Shown here piece by piece: positions 1 to 8,431 of a stretch of DNA of 49,865 nucleotides. This stretch comes from Ectopseudomonas mendocina (GTDB lineage: Bacteria; Pseudomonadota; Gammaproteobacteria; Pseudomonadales; Pseudomonadaceae), in the NCBI RefSeq assembly GCF_008041835.1, contig NZ_VRYE01000044.1:1-49865 (forward strand). The letters are read 5' to 3'. The number at the start of each line of letters is the position of its first letter. Positions within the stretch are counted from its first letter, which is position 1. A program made the translations under genes and the position numbers. The notes under the pieces were generated by a model, which ran no database searches, was not told the DNA's origin, and worked only from the letters and a program-made list of their open reading frames with translations.

Positions 1-395
1 TCATGAGAAATCCGGGCTAACAGTGATTAGATGGAAGGCGTTACTAACACGATAGTAGAGCCTTCCATCTAACTCCGCACCATCGTCACGCCCGCCACAA
101 AGAAAAACCATTTAAATCAATACGTTACCGCCCTGCCAGTGTCCTGCCAACGTATTCGCTTGACTTCCTCTTTTTGCGCAACCATTGCCACTGCACAAAA
201 AACAGGTAGGGAGTCGGCCATGGAGACCTCCTGCCAATCTCGCTTGCACGAGCAGCACCCTCGGCGGGCCAGAGCAACACGACACCCATCGAATCGCACC
301 TGGGTTTCGCTGTGCTCTACACAGGCTACGGGTAGGCACTTGGCTGGAGTGTCGCGAGGGCCATTCCCGGATTGCATCCGGGCTACGGGGTGCCG
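1..395. other. Non-coding stretch downstream of sbcD
   Basis: No convincing gene is seen. It holds a strong hairpin near its left edge (listed separately), a stretch around 285-325 resembling common Pseudomonas intergenic filler, and next to the sbcD stop a single arm of the CGGATTGCATCCGGGCTACG repeat (about 369-388) that recurs near 13.9, 31.8 and 36.5 kb. Short open frames here have no family features. sbcC, usually directly downstream of sbcD, is not in this stretch. Confidence 0.6.
27..72. repeat. Perfect 13-bp inverted repeat (hairpin)
   Basis: TTAGATGGAAGGC and its exact reverse complement GCCTTCCATCTAA enclose a 20-nt loop that itself contains a 5-bp inverted repeat (TACTA/TAGTA). 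There is no T-run on either side, so it is not a typical intrinsic terminator. Its function is unknown; it could belong to a gene or element just left of the window. Confidence 0.6.
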
Positions 396-1616
396 TTAGG
401 CGTTGGGCAGTGTTTCCAGCACTTGCCGATAAAGCCCTTGCAAGCGCTGGGCATCCTCTTCCTGCAAGGCTTCCTGCTGCAGGCGGCGGGCGAAAACGTC
501 TTCCACGGATAGTTCGTCCAGCGTTTCCCGCGCTTCGCTGGTCAGGTTGGCCGATGCGTTGCCACGTTCGCGGCGAATGCGTAGCACTTCGACAGGATGC
601 CCTTCGCACAGGGCGTTGATGCGGCTTTGCAGGTCGCTCAGGTAGTCGTCGGTGCTCACCTGCACTTCCAGCCACACGGGCCGTTCGGGCGTGCCCTGCT
701 TGGCGATTTCGGCGATGGCATCGGCCAGCTCCTTGAGCGAGCCACACAGGCTGGCCATGGGCTGGAATACCGGCACGGGCAGCGCCGTGATCGAGTGCAG
801 CGCTGCCTCGCCGAACTGCAGCAGCAGCACTTCCTTCTGCTGGCGCGCTTCGTCGAAGGACAGGGCAATGGGCGAGCCGCAGTAGCGGATATGCTCCAGA
901 CCGCCAACCTTTTGTGGGCGGTGGATATGGCCGAGGGCGATGTAGTCGGCTGGCGGGAAGGCGCTGGTGGGGAAGGCTTCCAGGCTGCCAACGTAGATTT
1001 CCCGTACCGACTCACTGGCACTGGCGCCGACGGTGGTCAGATGCCCGGTAGCGATGATCGGCAGTGCCTGGTTCAGCGCTTCGCGTTTGCTCAGCGCCAG
1101 TTCGTGCAGCGCGCGGTAGTGCTCGGCGATGGCCTGTTGCAGCGATTGCTGTTTGTCCTGCGCGCTTTGCCCGGCCTGGCTGGACATGACGTCACGCGGG
1201 CGGATAAAGGGGATGGCGCAGAGGATGGCGCCCGGCTGGCCGGCGCGATCCTTCAGTACCAGCACCTTTTCGGCCAGATCGACTCCCACACCCGGCACCA
1301 CATGCGTGCCCAGTTGCGCCAGTAGGCTGCGGCTCTCACCGAGCATGGCCGGCGAGTCGTGGTTGCCGCCGAGGACCACCAGGGCGCAGCCGGCATCGCG
1401 CAGATCGACGACCAGGCGGTAGTACTGTTCACGGGCATAGCTGGGCGGTGACCCGGTATCGAACACGTCGCCGGCGATCAGCAGCACGTCCACTTCATGC
1501 GTGCGCACCTGCTCCAGCAGCCAGGCGCAAAAAGCCTGGTGTTCGGCCTGGCGGGTCTTGCCCATGAAGTGCTGGCCAAGGTGCCAGTCGGATGTATGCA
1601 GAACGCGCAGACTCAT
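396..1616 (-). CDS. sbcD: Nuclease SbcCD subunit D
   Basis: Mre11-type metallophosphoesterase subunit of the SbcCD nuclease, which opens hairpins and trims DNA ends in the cytoplasm. All metal-binding motifs are visible: D10-x-H12 (SDWHLG), GD at 49-50, GNHD at 84-87, H192 (TGHL) and GHIH at 229-232. A C-terminal capping region follows. The length of 406 residues is normal for the family. Its ATG overlaps the stop of the upstream Lrp-type gene by 4 bp, so the two are probably co-transcribed. The odd point is the absence of sbcC immediately downstream, where Pseudomonas normally has it; the sequence there is repeat-rich non-coding DNA. The identification is firm. Confidence 0.95.
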   Translation of the reverse strand: MSLRVLHTSDWHLGQHFMGKTRQAEHQAFCAWLLEQVRTHEVDVLLIAGDVFDTGSPPSYAREQYYRLVVDLRDAGCALVVLGGNHDSPAMLGESRSLLAQLGTHVVPGVGVDLAEKVLVLKDRAGQPGAILCAIPFIRPRDVMSSQAGQSAQDKQQSLQQAIAEHYRALHELALSKREALNQALPIIATGHLTTVGASASESVREIYVGSLEAFPTSAFPPADYIALGHIHRPQKVGGLEHIRYCGSPIALSFDEARQQKEVLLLQFGEAALHSITALPVPVFQPMASLCGSLKELADAIAEIAKQGTPERPVWLEVQVSTDDYLSDLQSRINALCEGHPVEVLRIRRERGNASANLTSEARETLDELSVEDVFARRLQQEALQEEDAQRLQGLYRQVLETLPNA

Positions 1617-2032
1617 AGCGGCCAGTCCTGCACGACGATATGGGTCTTGACCCGCTGCATGTGCGGGAAGGCCTCGATGGCGGCGCGCACTTCGCTCAGG
1701 CGCGCCATGCTCGGTGCTTCGACCTGCACCAGCATGTCGGTTTCGCCGCTGATGCCGCTGCAGTGGCGGATTTCAGGGTATTCGCGCATGCGCTCGACAT
1801 AATCCTGGCAGCGACCATTCTGGTAGAAGAGTTCGAGGAAGGCCTTGACCCCGCCCTCGCCCGGCACCGCCACCTGGGCGTGATAGCCGCGAATCACCCC
1901 GCTCGTTTCCAGCTGGCGAATGCGCTCGCTGACCGCCGAACGTGACAGGTTGACCTCACGGGCGATGTGGCTGACGGAGGTGCGCGCGTCGCTGCGCAGC
2001 AGGGCGAGGATCTGGCGATCGAACTTGTCCAC
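1613..2032 (-). CDS. Lrp/AsnC-family transcriptional regulator
   Basis: About 139 residues. An N-terminal winged helix-turn-helix starts at DKFDRQILALL, with SVSHIAREVNLSRSAVSERI as the recognition region. A C-terminal RAM ligand-binding domain follows (GISGETDMLVQVE). I chose the GTG giving V/M-DKFDRQ because it has a GAGAAG ribosome site 4 bp upstream and matches where Lrp proteins begin. An upstream start at 2104 would add 24 residues with no family character. It is divergent from an amino-acid exporter gene, the usual setting for a local amino-acid-sensing activator, so it probably controls that exporter (inference). The ligand is unknown. Confidence 0.9.
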   Translation of the reverse strand: MDKFDRQILALLRSDARTSVSHIAREVNLSRSAVSERIRQLETSGVIRGYHAQVAVPGEGGVKAFLELFYQNGRCQDYVERMREYPEIRHCSGISGETDMLVQVEAPSMARLSEVRAAIEAFPHMQRVKTHIVVQDWPL

Positions 2033-2154
2033 GGGCTTCTCGGGGTGGCAATCAGGTTGACGGAGGAAACCGCCATTTCGTCGGCAAAAGGCGACAGCCT
2101 GCAAGCGGGCGGCGCTCTACCATGGCGGCTTCAATAAAGGCGTGAGCATACCCC

Positions 2155-3408
2155 ATGAGTCGATTGAACAAGGAGTTGGGCCTGCTGCAGGGTGTCGCCC
2201 TGCTCAGCACCTCGCTGCTCGGCACGGGCATCTTCGTGGTGCCGGCATTGGCCGCCACGGCCGCAGGCGCGGCGTCGCTATGGGCCTGGATGATCCTCAT
2301 TGCCCTGGTACTGCCGGTGGCTTTCACCTTCGCTCAATTGGGCAAGCGCTACCCGCATGCCGGCGGCGCGCCGCACCTGATCGGCCGCGCCTTCGGCCAG
2401 CGCATGGAAGGCGTCAGTGCCTTGCTGTTTCTCGCCGTGCTGCCGGTCGGGCTGCCGGCTGCGCTGCATATCGCCAGCGGCTTCTGGCTGGCGCTGTTCG
2501 ACCTTGATCGCGTCGGCCTGTTGGCCATCGAACTGGCCACGCTGGCTGCCATTCTGCTGCTTGGCCAGCGCCCGCCAAAAGCTTCGGGCCTGCTGCAGGG
2601 GTTGATCGCCGTGGCCATCGTTGCCAGCGTTGCGCTGATCTGGTGGATGGGTGATCTGCCGCGCACCAGCCAACCGCTGCTGCCAGCCATGGACGGCCAA
2701 TGGCATTTGCTGCCGACAGCGCTGGGGGTGATGTTCTGGTGCTTCGTCGGCATCGAGGCCTTCACTCACCTGGGCGAGGAGTTCAAACGCCCCGAGCGCG
2801 ACTTCCCCCTGGCGCTGCTGCTTGGCGTGCTGCTGGCCGGCCTGGTGTACTGGGCCTGTTCGGTGGCGGTGCTGAGCTTTGCCACCTACGGTGACGTGCA
2901 CAGCGATACCACCGCGCTGCCGCGCCTGTTCGAGCAACTGCTCGGCGAGCAGGCACGTGCGCTGGTGGCGGTGCTGGGCTACCTGGCCTGCTTCGCTTCG
3001 ATGAACGTATACATCCAGGGCTTCGCCCGGCTGATCTGGAGCCTGGCCGAAGAAGGTCGCCTGCCCGCCAGCCTGGCCGTGCGCAACCGCCAGGGCGTGC
3101 CGGGCAAGGCCTTGTTGCTGGTGGTGATCAGTTGCGCGCTGTGCGCCGTACTGTCGGCCACGCTGAAGCTGTCGGTGGATGACCTGATTCGCTATGCCAA
3201 TGGCAACTTCGTGCTGATCTACCTGTTCAGCATGGCAGCGGGCTGGGTGCTGTTGCGCGGCATCTGGCGTTTGCTGGCCGGGCTCAGCACGTTGCTCTGT
3301 GCGGCGGTGCTGGTGATGCTCGGCAGCGATGCGTTGTATGCCGTGGCGCTGCTCGTCGCCCTGCTGCTGCTCGATCATCTGCGCGCCCGGCACAAGGCGC
3401 TGGCGTAG
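2155..3408 (+). CDS. yjeH: YjeH-type amino-acid exporter (APC superfamily)
   Basis: Inner-membrane protein of 417 residues with about 12 hydrophobic segments. The N-terminus (KELGLLQGVALLSTSLLGTG) closely follows E. coli YjeH, an exporter of methionine and branched-chain amino acids. The VPALAA and PVGLPAALHIASGFW blocks also match that family. It stands alone, divergent from the Lrp/AsnC-type regulator across about 120 bp, which fits amino-acid-responsive export. The family assignment is good; the exact substrate is inferred from E. coli. Confidence 0.88.
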   Translation: MSRLNKELGLLQGVALLSTSLLGTGIFVVPALAATAAGAASLWAWMILIALVLPVAFTFAQLGKRYPHAGGAPHLIGRAFGQRMEGVSALLFLAVLPVGLPAALHIASGFWLALFDLDRVGLLAIELATLAAILLLGQRPPKASGLLQGLIAVAIVASVALIWWMGDLPRTSQPLLPAMDGQWHLLPTALGVMFWCFVGIEAFTHLGEEFKRPERDFPLALLLGVLLAGLVYWACSVAVLSFATYGDVHSDTTALPRLFEQLLGEQARALVAVLGYLACFASMNVYIQGFARLIWSLAEEGRLPASLAVRNRQGVPGKALLLVVISCALCAVLSATLKLSVDDLIRYANGNFVLIYLFSMAAGWVLLRGIWRLLAGLSTLLCAAVLVMLGSDALYAVALLVALLLLDHLRARHKALA

Positions 3409-3518
3409 CGAGCCTCCGCGCATGCCTGATGGCGGATGAAAGAGCGTCATCCTCAACACGGATGACCTTGGGGAACATGGGTTCTATCCTTAGGCTGAAT
3501 TTGCCGAAAGGAAGCCTC

Positions 3519-4844
3519 ATGCGCCGCATACTCAATGACCTGAAAATCATGATCCTGGCCAACCTGTGGATCGTGCCGGTGGTGGCCGCGCTGGTCTGGG
3601 CGCTGTTCCAGTTCGTCGCGCCGCCACCACCGATGAGTGCCAGCATGGCCACCGGCACGCAAGGCGGCGCCTATCAGCAATTTGCCGAGCGACTGAAGGA
3701 AGAACTGGCCAAGGAAGGTTTCGAGCTCACCCTGGTGCCCACCTCCGGCTCGCATGACAACCTGCAACGCCTGCTCGCCGAACCGCCCGAGGTGCAGATC
3801 GCCCTGGTGCAGAGCGGCCTGGAGCGCCAGTTGGCGCCTGACGAACAACGTCAGTTGCAGAGCCTGGGGGCGATCTATCAGGAGCCGCTGTGGCTGTTCT
3901 ATCGCCGTGACGTTGAGTTGGATCGCATTGCCGACCTGCTGCCGCTGCGCCTCGGCCTGGGCGGCGAAGGCAGTGGTACGCGCGCCGCCAGCGACGCCAT
4001 CCTCGGCGCCAACGCCATCGTCCCCGAGCAGTATCCCGACACCTGGCAGAGCCTCGGCGGCGGTAAGGCCGCTCGCGCATTGATGGCGGGCGAGCTGGAC
4101 GCGGCCTTCTTCGTCGGCCCGGCGGAAAATGCCCTGGTGCAGCAACTGGCCGCCAACCCGGACATCGCCCTGGCGCACTTTCGCCGTGCTGCGGCCTACG
4201 AGGCGCGCCTGCCCTTCTTCAATCAGGTGAAGGTCGGTGAAGGCCTGCTCGATCTGGCCAGCAATGCGCCGGACCGCGACATTGTCACCCTGGCGCCGGT
4301 GGCCACGCTGGTGGTCAACGATGACTTCAACCCCGGTCTGGTGCCGCTGTTTCTCGCGGCCAGCCGTGAGGTGATGAAGAACGGCAATCTGCTCGACGCC
4401 GCCGGCACCTTCCCCAGCGCCGAGCCGCGCACCTTCGAGCTGCATAAGGATGCCGGGCATTACTACGCCAAGGGGCTGCCGATTTTGCAGCGCTACCTGC
4501 CGTTTCGCATCGCCTCGCTGGCCGACCGCTACATCATCCTGCTGATCCCGCTGATCGTGGTGATGATTCCGCTGTTCAAGGCCATTGGGCCGATCTACCA
4601 GTGGCGTATCCGCGCGCGCATCTACCGCTGGTACAAATACCTGCGCGAGATCGACCGCAAGCTGCACGCCGGCTCCCTGCCGGACGCGCTCGGCAGCGAA
4701 ATCGAGCGCCTGGAGAAACTGGAAGACGAACTCGCCGCGGTGGAAGTGCCGCTGTCGTACTCCAATGAGCTGTACGAGCTGCACATGCATGTGCGCTATG
4801 TGATCGAGCGCTTGCGCGAGTTGCAGCGGCGGCGGCAGCCGTAG
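3519..4844 (+). CDS. TAXI-family TRAP-type solute-binding protein, membrane anchored
   Basis: About 441 residues from the ATG preceded by AAAGGAAG. An upstream in-frame start would add 30 non-conserved residues. The N-terminus has one membrane segment (about 12-32). A TAXI-type periplasmic binding domain follows, with MATGTQGGAYQQFAERL and TSGSHDNLQRL as ligand-binding blocks. A second hydrophobic segment (YIILLIPLIVVMIPLF, about residue 345) precedes a charged, helical C-terminal tail rich in E, R and L. No TRAP permease gene is adjacent, so this is an orphan, doubly anchored version that may sense or deliver solute without its own transporter. The ligand is unknown; glutamate or similar acids would be a guess. 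Confidence 0.85.
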   Translation: MRRILNDLKIMILANLWIVPVVAALVWALFQFVAPPPPMSASMATGTQGGAYQQFAERLKEELAKEGFELTLVPTSGSHDNLQRLLAEPPEVQIALVQSGLERQLAPDEQRQLQSLGAIYQEPLWLFYRRDVELDRIADLLPLRLGLGGEGSGTRAASDAILGANAIVPEQYPDTWQSLGGGKAARALMAGELDAAFFVGPAENALVQQLAANPDIALAHFRRAAAYEARLPFFNQVKVGEGLLDLASNAPDRDIVTLAPVATLVVNDDFNPGLVPLFLAASREVMKNGNLLDAAGTFPSAEPRTFELHKDAGHYYAKGLPILQRYLPFRIASLADRYIILLIPLIVVMIPLFKAIGPIYQWRIRARIYRWYKYLREIDRKLHAGSLPDALGSEIERLEKLEDELAAVEVPLSYSNELYELHMHVRYVIERLRELQRRRQP

Positions 4845-4918
4845 GGTGGACATCGTTTTTTCATGTCCACCGATGCGCAGTGGATGGAAAAAGCGTCTCC
4901 ACCCTGAGTAAAAGTGAA

Positions 4919-5061
4919 GTAGTCGTTTCTGACGGGTAGGAGCCGCGCCTCGAGGCGAATGGTTCAGGCAACCTCGATCATGAGTTGAACCCACCATTCG
5001 CCCCGGGGCGGGGCTCCTACAGTTCGTGGACAACACGAAGTTTGTCCATCGCTTGGACTGA
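4919..5061. repeat. 143-bp REP-like block, copy A
   Basis: Runs from GTAGTCGTTTCTGACGGG to TTGGACTGA and contains the palindromic arms TAGGAGCCGCGCCTCG and CCCCGGGGCGGGGCTCCTA. It is almost identical to the copy 184 bp further on. The inverted arms would fold into a strong hairpin in RNA. Confidence 0.75.
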
Positions 5062-5102
5062 CGCAATGGTGGGCAGCGTCATCCACTCTACGTAAGGGTG
5101 GA

Positions 5103-5245
5103 GTAGCCGGTTCTGACGGGTAGGAGCCGCGCCTCGCGGCGAATGGTTCAGGCAACCTCGATCATGAGCTGAACCCACCATTCGCCCCGGGGCGGGGCTC
5201 CTACAGTTCGTGGACAACGTGAAGTTTGTCCATCACTTGGACTGA
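5103..5245. repeat. 143-bp REP-like block, copy B
   Basis: Second copy of the preceding block, differing at only a few positions (for example GTAGCCGG for GTAGTCGT, CTCGCGG for CTCGAGG). The 41 bp between the copies also partly match the sequence before copy A (both contain CCAC followed by GTAA/GAGTAAA), suggesting a local duplication of about 184 bp. Confidence 0.75.
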
Positions 5246-5373
5246 GCCCGCGACGACTTCTGTGGGCTTTAGCCGCGAGCGGCTGCATAGCGTTAACCGA
5301 TGCATGCGCACCAGAATCCATGACCCGCTTCGGGTAAACTTCGCCTCTTGTTTCATTTGCCCACGAGACCGCC

Positions 5374-6381
5374 ATGCCGATCCGCCACTGCATCGTCCAC
5401 CTGATCGACAAGAAGCCCGACGGCAGCCCTGCCGTGCTGCACGCCCGCGACAGCGAGCTGGCCACGTCGCAAGCCATGGAGAACCTGCTGGCCGACCTCA
5501 ACGAGAGCTACAACGCCAAGCAGGGCAAGGCCTGGGGGCTGTTCCACGAGGAATCCGGCGCCTACCCGTTCAGCGGCTGGCTCAAGGCCTATCTCGATGG
5601 CGAGCAGGACTTCACCGCCTTCAGCCGCCAGGCCGTCGAGCACCTGCAGAAGCTGATGGAAGAATCCAACCTGTCCACCGGCGGCCATGTGCTCTTCGCT
5701 CACTACCAGCAAGGCATGACCGACTACCTGGCCATCGCCCTGCTGCACCACAGCGAAGGCGTGGCGGTGACCGACGCGCTGGACGTAACGCCGGCCAAAC
5801 ATCTGGATCTGGGCCAGTTGCACCTGGCCGCGCGCATCAACATCAGCGAGTGGCAGAACAACAAGCAGTCCAAGCAGTACATCTCCTTCATCAAGGGCAA
5901 GAACGGCAAGAAGGTGTCGGACTACTTCCGTGACTTCATCGGCTGCCAGGAAGGCGTCGACGGCCCCGGCGAGACGCGCACCCTGCTCAAGGCCTTCAGC
6001 GACTTCGTGGAAAGCGAAGACCTGCCCGAAGAACAGGCCCGTGAAAAGACCAAGACCCTGGTCGGCTACGCCAGCGGCCAGGCCAAACTGGGTGAACCGA
6101 TTACCCTGGAAGAGCTCTCCGGGCTGATCGACGAGGAGCGTCCCAAGGCCTTCTACGAGCACATCCGCAACAAGGACTACGGCATGGCCCCGGAATTTCC
6201 GGCGGACAAACGTACCTTGAGCCAGTTCCAGCGCTTTACCGGGCGTGCTGAAGGGCTGTCGATCAGCTTCGAGGCGCACCTGCTGGGCTCGAAGATCGAA
6301 TACGACGAGGGCCGCGACATGCTGATCATTCGTCAGTTGCCGACCCAGTTGAAAGATCAGCTCAAGCGGCGGCAGGATTGA
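5374..6381 (+). CDS. ndpA: Nucleoid-associated protein YejK/NdpA
   Basis: 335 residues, the normal length for the NdpA family, starting [17 protein letters not shown]. The family blocks [36 protein letters not shown] and [18 protein letters not shown] are all present. The protein binds the nucleoid in gamma-proteobacteria; its exact role is not settled. It is a single gene between a repeat-rich leader and a repeat-containing spacer. The identification is firm. Confidence 0.95.
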   Translation: MPIRHCIVHLIDKKPDGSPAVLHARDSELATSQAMENLLADLNESYNAKQGKAWGLFHEESGAYPFSGWLKAYLDGEQDFTAFSRQAVEHLQKLMEESNLSTGGHVLFAHYQQGMTDYLAIALLHHSEGVAVTDALDVTPAKHLDLGQLHLAARINISEWQNNKQSKQYISFIKGKNGKKVSDYFRDFIGCQEGVDGPGETRTLLKAFSDFVESEDLPEEQAREKTKTLVGYASGQAKLGEPITLEELSGLIDEERPKAFYEHIRNKDYGMAPEFPADKRTLSQFQRFTGRAEGLSISFEAHLLGSKIEYDEGRDMLIIRQLPTQLKDQLKRRQD

Positions 6382-6548
6382 TGCATTCGTAGGGCGGGCC
6401 GGGTGGCGATCCGCTTTAGTCCACCAAAGCAGTCCAAGTCGGCACCCGAGCTACCTTAGGAAGCTGAGATCGTTGTTGGTGGGCTGAAGCCCACCCTACA
6501 AACCTACGGGCCTGACATGACCGCGCTATCACACAAGGACGCGCCACC

Positions 6549-6869
6549 ATGAAGACGATTGTGCTGCTGCTCGCCGCGCTGGCTCTGTGGCAGAACTGGG
6601 ACAAGATCGACCGCTGGCTAAACCCGCCACAGGCCGGTAATGCCAGCGGCGAGATCGTGCTCTACGCCACGCAATGGTGCGGTTACTGCGCCAAGACCCG
6701 CGAGCTGTTCGCCGAGGATGGCATTGCCTATCGCGAAGTGGATATCGAGAACAATGCGGCTGGCCGCGCCCAGTACCAGGCACTGGGTGGCCGGGGTGTG
6801 CCGGTGATCGTTCTGCGCGGCCAGGTGATTCACGGCTACGACGTGCGCGCCATCCGCGCCGCCTACTAA
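6549..6869 (+). CDS. Membrane-anchored glutaredoxin-like protein
   Basis: 106 residues. A hydrophobic N-terminus (3-15, TIVLLLAALALW) is likely a signal anchor, and then comes a glutaredoxin fold with the redox pair C44-G-Y-C47 and cis-proline P85 in GVPVI. The second residue of the active site is Gly rather than the Pro of classical glutaredoxins. The GYDVRAI end matches the helix that binds glutathione in this family. It probably reduces disulfides or glutathione-mixed disulfides near the membrane; the partner is unknown. The AraC-type regulator gene lies convergent just after it. Confidence 0.88.
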   Translation: MKTIVLLLAALALWQNWDKIDRWLNPPQAGNASGEIVLYATQWCGYCAKTRELFAEDGIAYREVDIENNAAGRAQYQALGGRGVPVIVLRGQVIHGYDVRAIRAAY

Positions 6870-6871
6870 CC

Positions 6872-8107
6872 TCAACTCAGCGAACTGTCCTCACGCCGCC
6901 ACTGCCGTGGGCTGACGCCGAACCAGCGGCGGAAGGCGCGCGAGAAGGCGCTGGTTTCCGAATAGCCGAGCAATAGCGCCAGCTGCGAGATGGGCAGTTG
7001 CGGCTGGCGCAGGTAACGGTTGGCCAGTTCGCGACGCACGTTGTCCACCAGTTGCGAGAAGCTCAGCCCCTGCTCACGCAGGCGCCGCTGCAGCGACCAA
7101 CTGGCCATGCCGAGCATTTCCGCGACATCTTCCAGCGCCGGCTCGCCGTACAGCAGGCGCTGGCGAATCTGCTCGCGCACGTCATTGACCATATCCCGCT
7201 CACCACGCCCGCACAGCGCGCTGATCTGGTTCAGCGAGTCCTGCATGACCATCAGCAGTACCGGATCACTGTCCGGCATGGCGCGGTCGAGGCCGCGCTT
7301 GGGAATCAGCAGGGAATTGCACGGCTGCTCGAAGTACACCGGCGCATCGAACACCTTACAGTGCTCGTGCCAATGCTCCGGCCGTGGGTGTTCGAAGTGC
7401 ACCGCGCGCGGCGCCCACTGCGGGCCAAGCACATGGCGCACCAGATTGAGGGCCATGCCCAGGGTCAACTCGTCATCCTGGCGGCGGCTGAGAATGGCGC
7501 CATGGCGCACCTGATAGTCGAAGCGGTAGCACTCGCCCTCATCCACCAGACGGATCAGGCTGTTGCGCTGGTGCAGTGGGAAGGCACGGGCGAAGTTGAT
7601 CAGCGCCTGCTCCAGGGTCGTCGAGCACAGCCCGATATAACCAAGCAAGCCAAGCGCCTGCGGCTTGAACTGCTGGCCGTAGTACAGACCGAAGTTGTCG
7701 CAGCCGGACTGATGCGCGGCTTCTTCCAGCACCTGGCAGTAATTGGGCAGCGCCAGGCTCAGGGTCGGATGGCGCAGGCACTCGGGGTCGATCCCGGAGA
7801 CACCGAGGATACGATCCGGGTCACCGCCCTAATGCCAGTCAGTTAAGCGTCGCCGCTGCGAATACGTAGGAGCGGCGCCCCGCCGCGAACCAGGGCGATG
7901 CGCAATTGAAAAGCTTCGCCCCGAGGCGGGGCTCCTACGAAAGGCCGCTTTGGCAATCTTATCTGATCGGCATTAGTCACCGCCCTGCTTTTCGATGAAG
8001 CCGCACAGACCGCTCGCAGCAGCCGCCAGCACGCCCGCGTTAGCCGGCGCACCGGACAACAGCGAAGCGCCGAACGAACCACCTGCCTGGGAGAGAAAGG
8101 CACTCAT
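6872..8107 (-). pseudogene. AraC-family regulator interrupted by a MITE
   Basis: Removing the 146-bp element and one copy of its 10-bp direct repeat restores a frame of about 359 residues, a normal length for an AraC regulator with an N-terminal arabinose-binding-like domain. The original start is the ATG at 8107 behind a perfect AAGGAGGT. Residues 1-44 (MSAFLSQAGG... to KQGGD) end at a TAA supplied by the element. The remainder is closed upstream by a TAG at the other junction and could restart only at a GTG near 7732, giving 286 residues with an intact C-terminal double helix-turn-helix (LEDVAEMLGMASWSLQRRL; SQLALLLGYSETSAFSRAFRRWFG). It is divergent from the aldehyde dehydrogenase of the eut genes and is probably their former activator (inference). 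A shortened, partly working protein cannot be excluded. Confidence 0.85.
7830..7975 (+). mobile_element. 146-bp IS4-type MITE, copy 1 (in AraC regulator)
   Basis: Terminal repeats TAATGCCAGTCAGTTAAG and, at the far end, CTTATCTGATCGGCATTA (15 of 18 positions match when inverted). It is flanked by direct repeats GTCACCGCCC at 7820-7829 and 7976-7985. The core (element positions 36-110) is a REP-like palindrome with arms CGTAGGAGC and GCTCCTACG. It is identical in sequence to the three other copies and encodes no protein, so it must be moved by a transposase encoded elsewhere. Confidence 0.92.
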
Positions 8108-8431
8108 CGGGACCTCCTTGGTAACAGTGCGTTTCGGCAAGCAAGAAATACGCCTGCACTGTCGCACCGCAAAACCACGGTTCAAACGCCACCTCCGTGC
8201 CCCGCCCTACCGGGCGAGTGAGTCATTTTGAAACATCCGCACCAAAACGCAGCGGACGACTTGACCCATTACGACACAAGCAGCGTTGGCGTCTGCAAAG
8301 TTGACTTTGCACGACAGCAAGCCCCCTGTGCAGTCAAGTTACGCCCATGAAATCGGCTCAAGATCGACCCAGGCTGAACGTCAGCTCACCTGCTACGTAC
8401 AACTACAACAACATCGTTTCGGAGAACGCTC
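8108..8431. promoter_or_regulatory. Divergent promoter region, regulator / aldehyde dehydrogenase
   Basis: 324 bp without a gene, separating the AraC-type regulator start from the aldehyde dehydrogenase start. It contains an 18-bp perfect inverted repeat TGCAAAGT-TG-ACTTTGCA (8294-8311), a candidate operator. The ribosome site of the dehydrogenase (GGAGAACGCTC before ATG) is at its right edge. No clear sigma-70 or sigma-54 promoter could be assigned by eye. Confidence 0.5.

Larger units (their letters stand above)
4845..5373. other. Repeat-filled intergenic region
   Basis: No gene is seen. It begins with an inverted repeat GGTGGACAT/ATGTCCACC around 4852-4872, then holds two near-identical 143-bp copies of a REP-like block (listed separately). 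The last 130 bases form the leader of ndpA and show no obvious motif. Confidence 0.7.

Noticed and set aside
27..72. Integron attC site
   Set aside because: The hairpin has the right size range, but the required core sites RYYYAAC and GTTRRRY are not present in the right places, and no integrase or cassette is seen.
139..399. Small gene on the plus strand after sbcD
   Set aside because: Sequence is intergenic repeat filler; no ribosome site and no recognisable family.
2278..3459. 393-codon open frame antisense to the amino-acid exporter
   Set aside because: Shadow of a high-GC gene: rich in Q, H, R and A with no family features.
3453..5066. 537-codon open frame antisense to the TAXI protein
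   Set aside because: Shadow of the real gene and partly over repeats.
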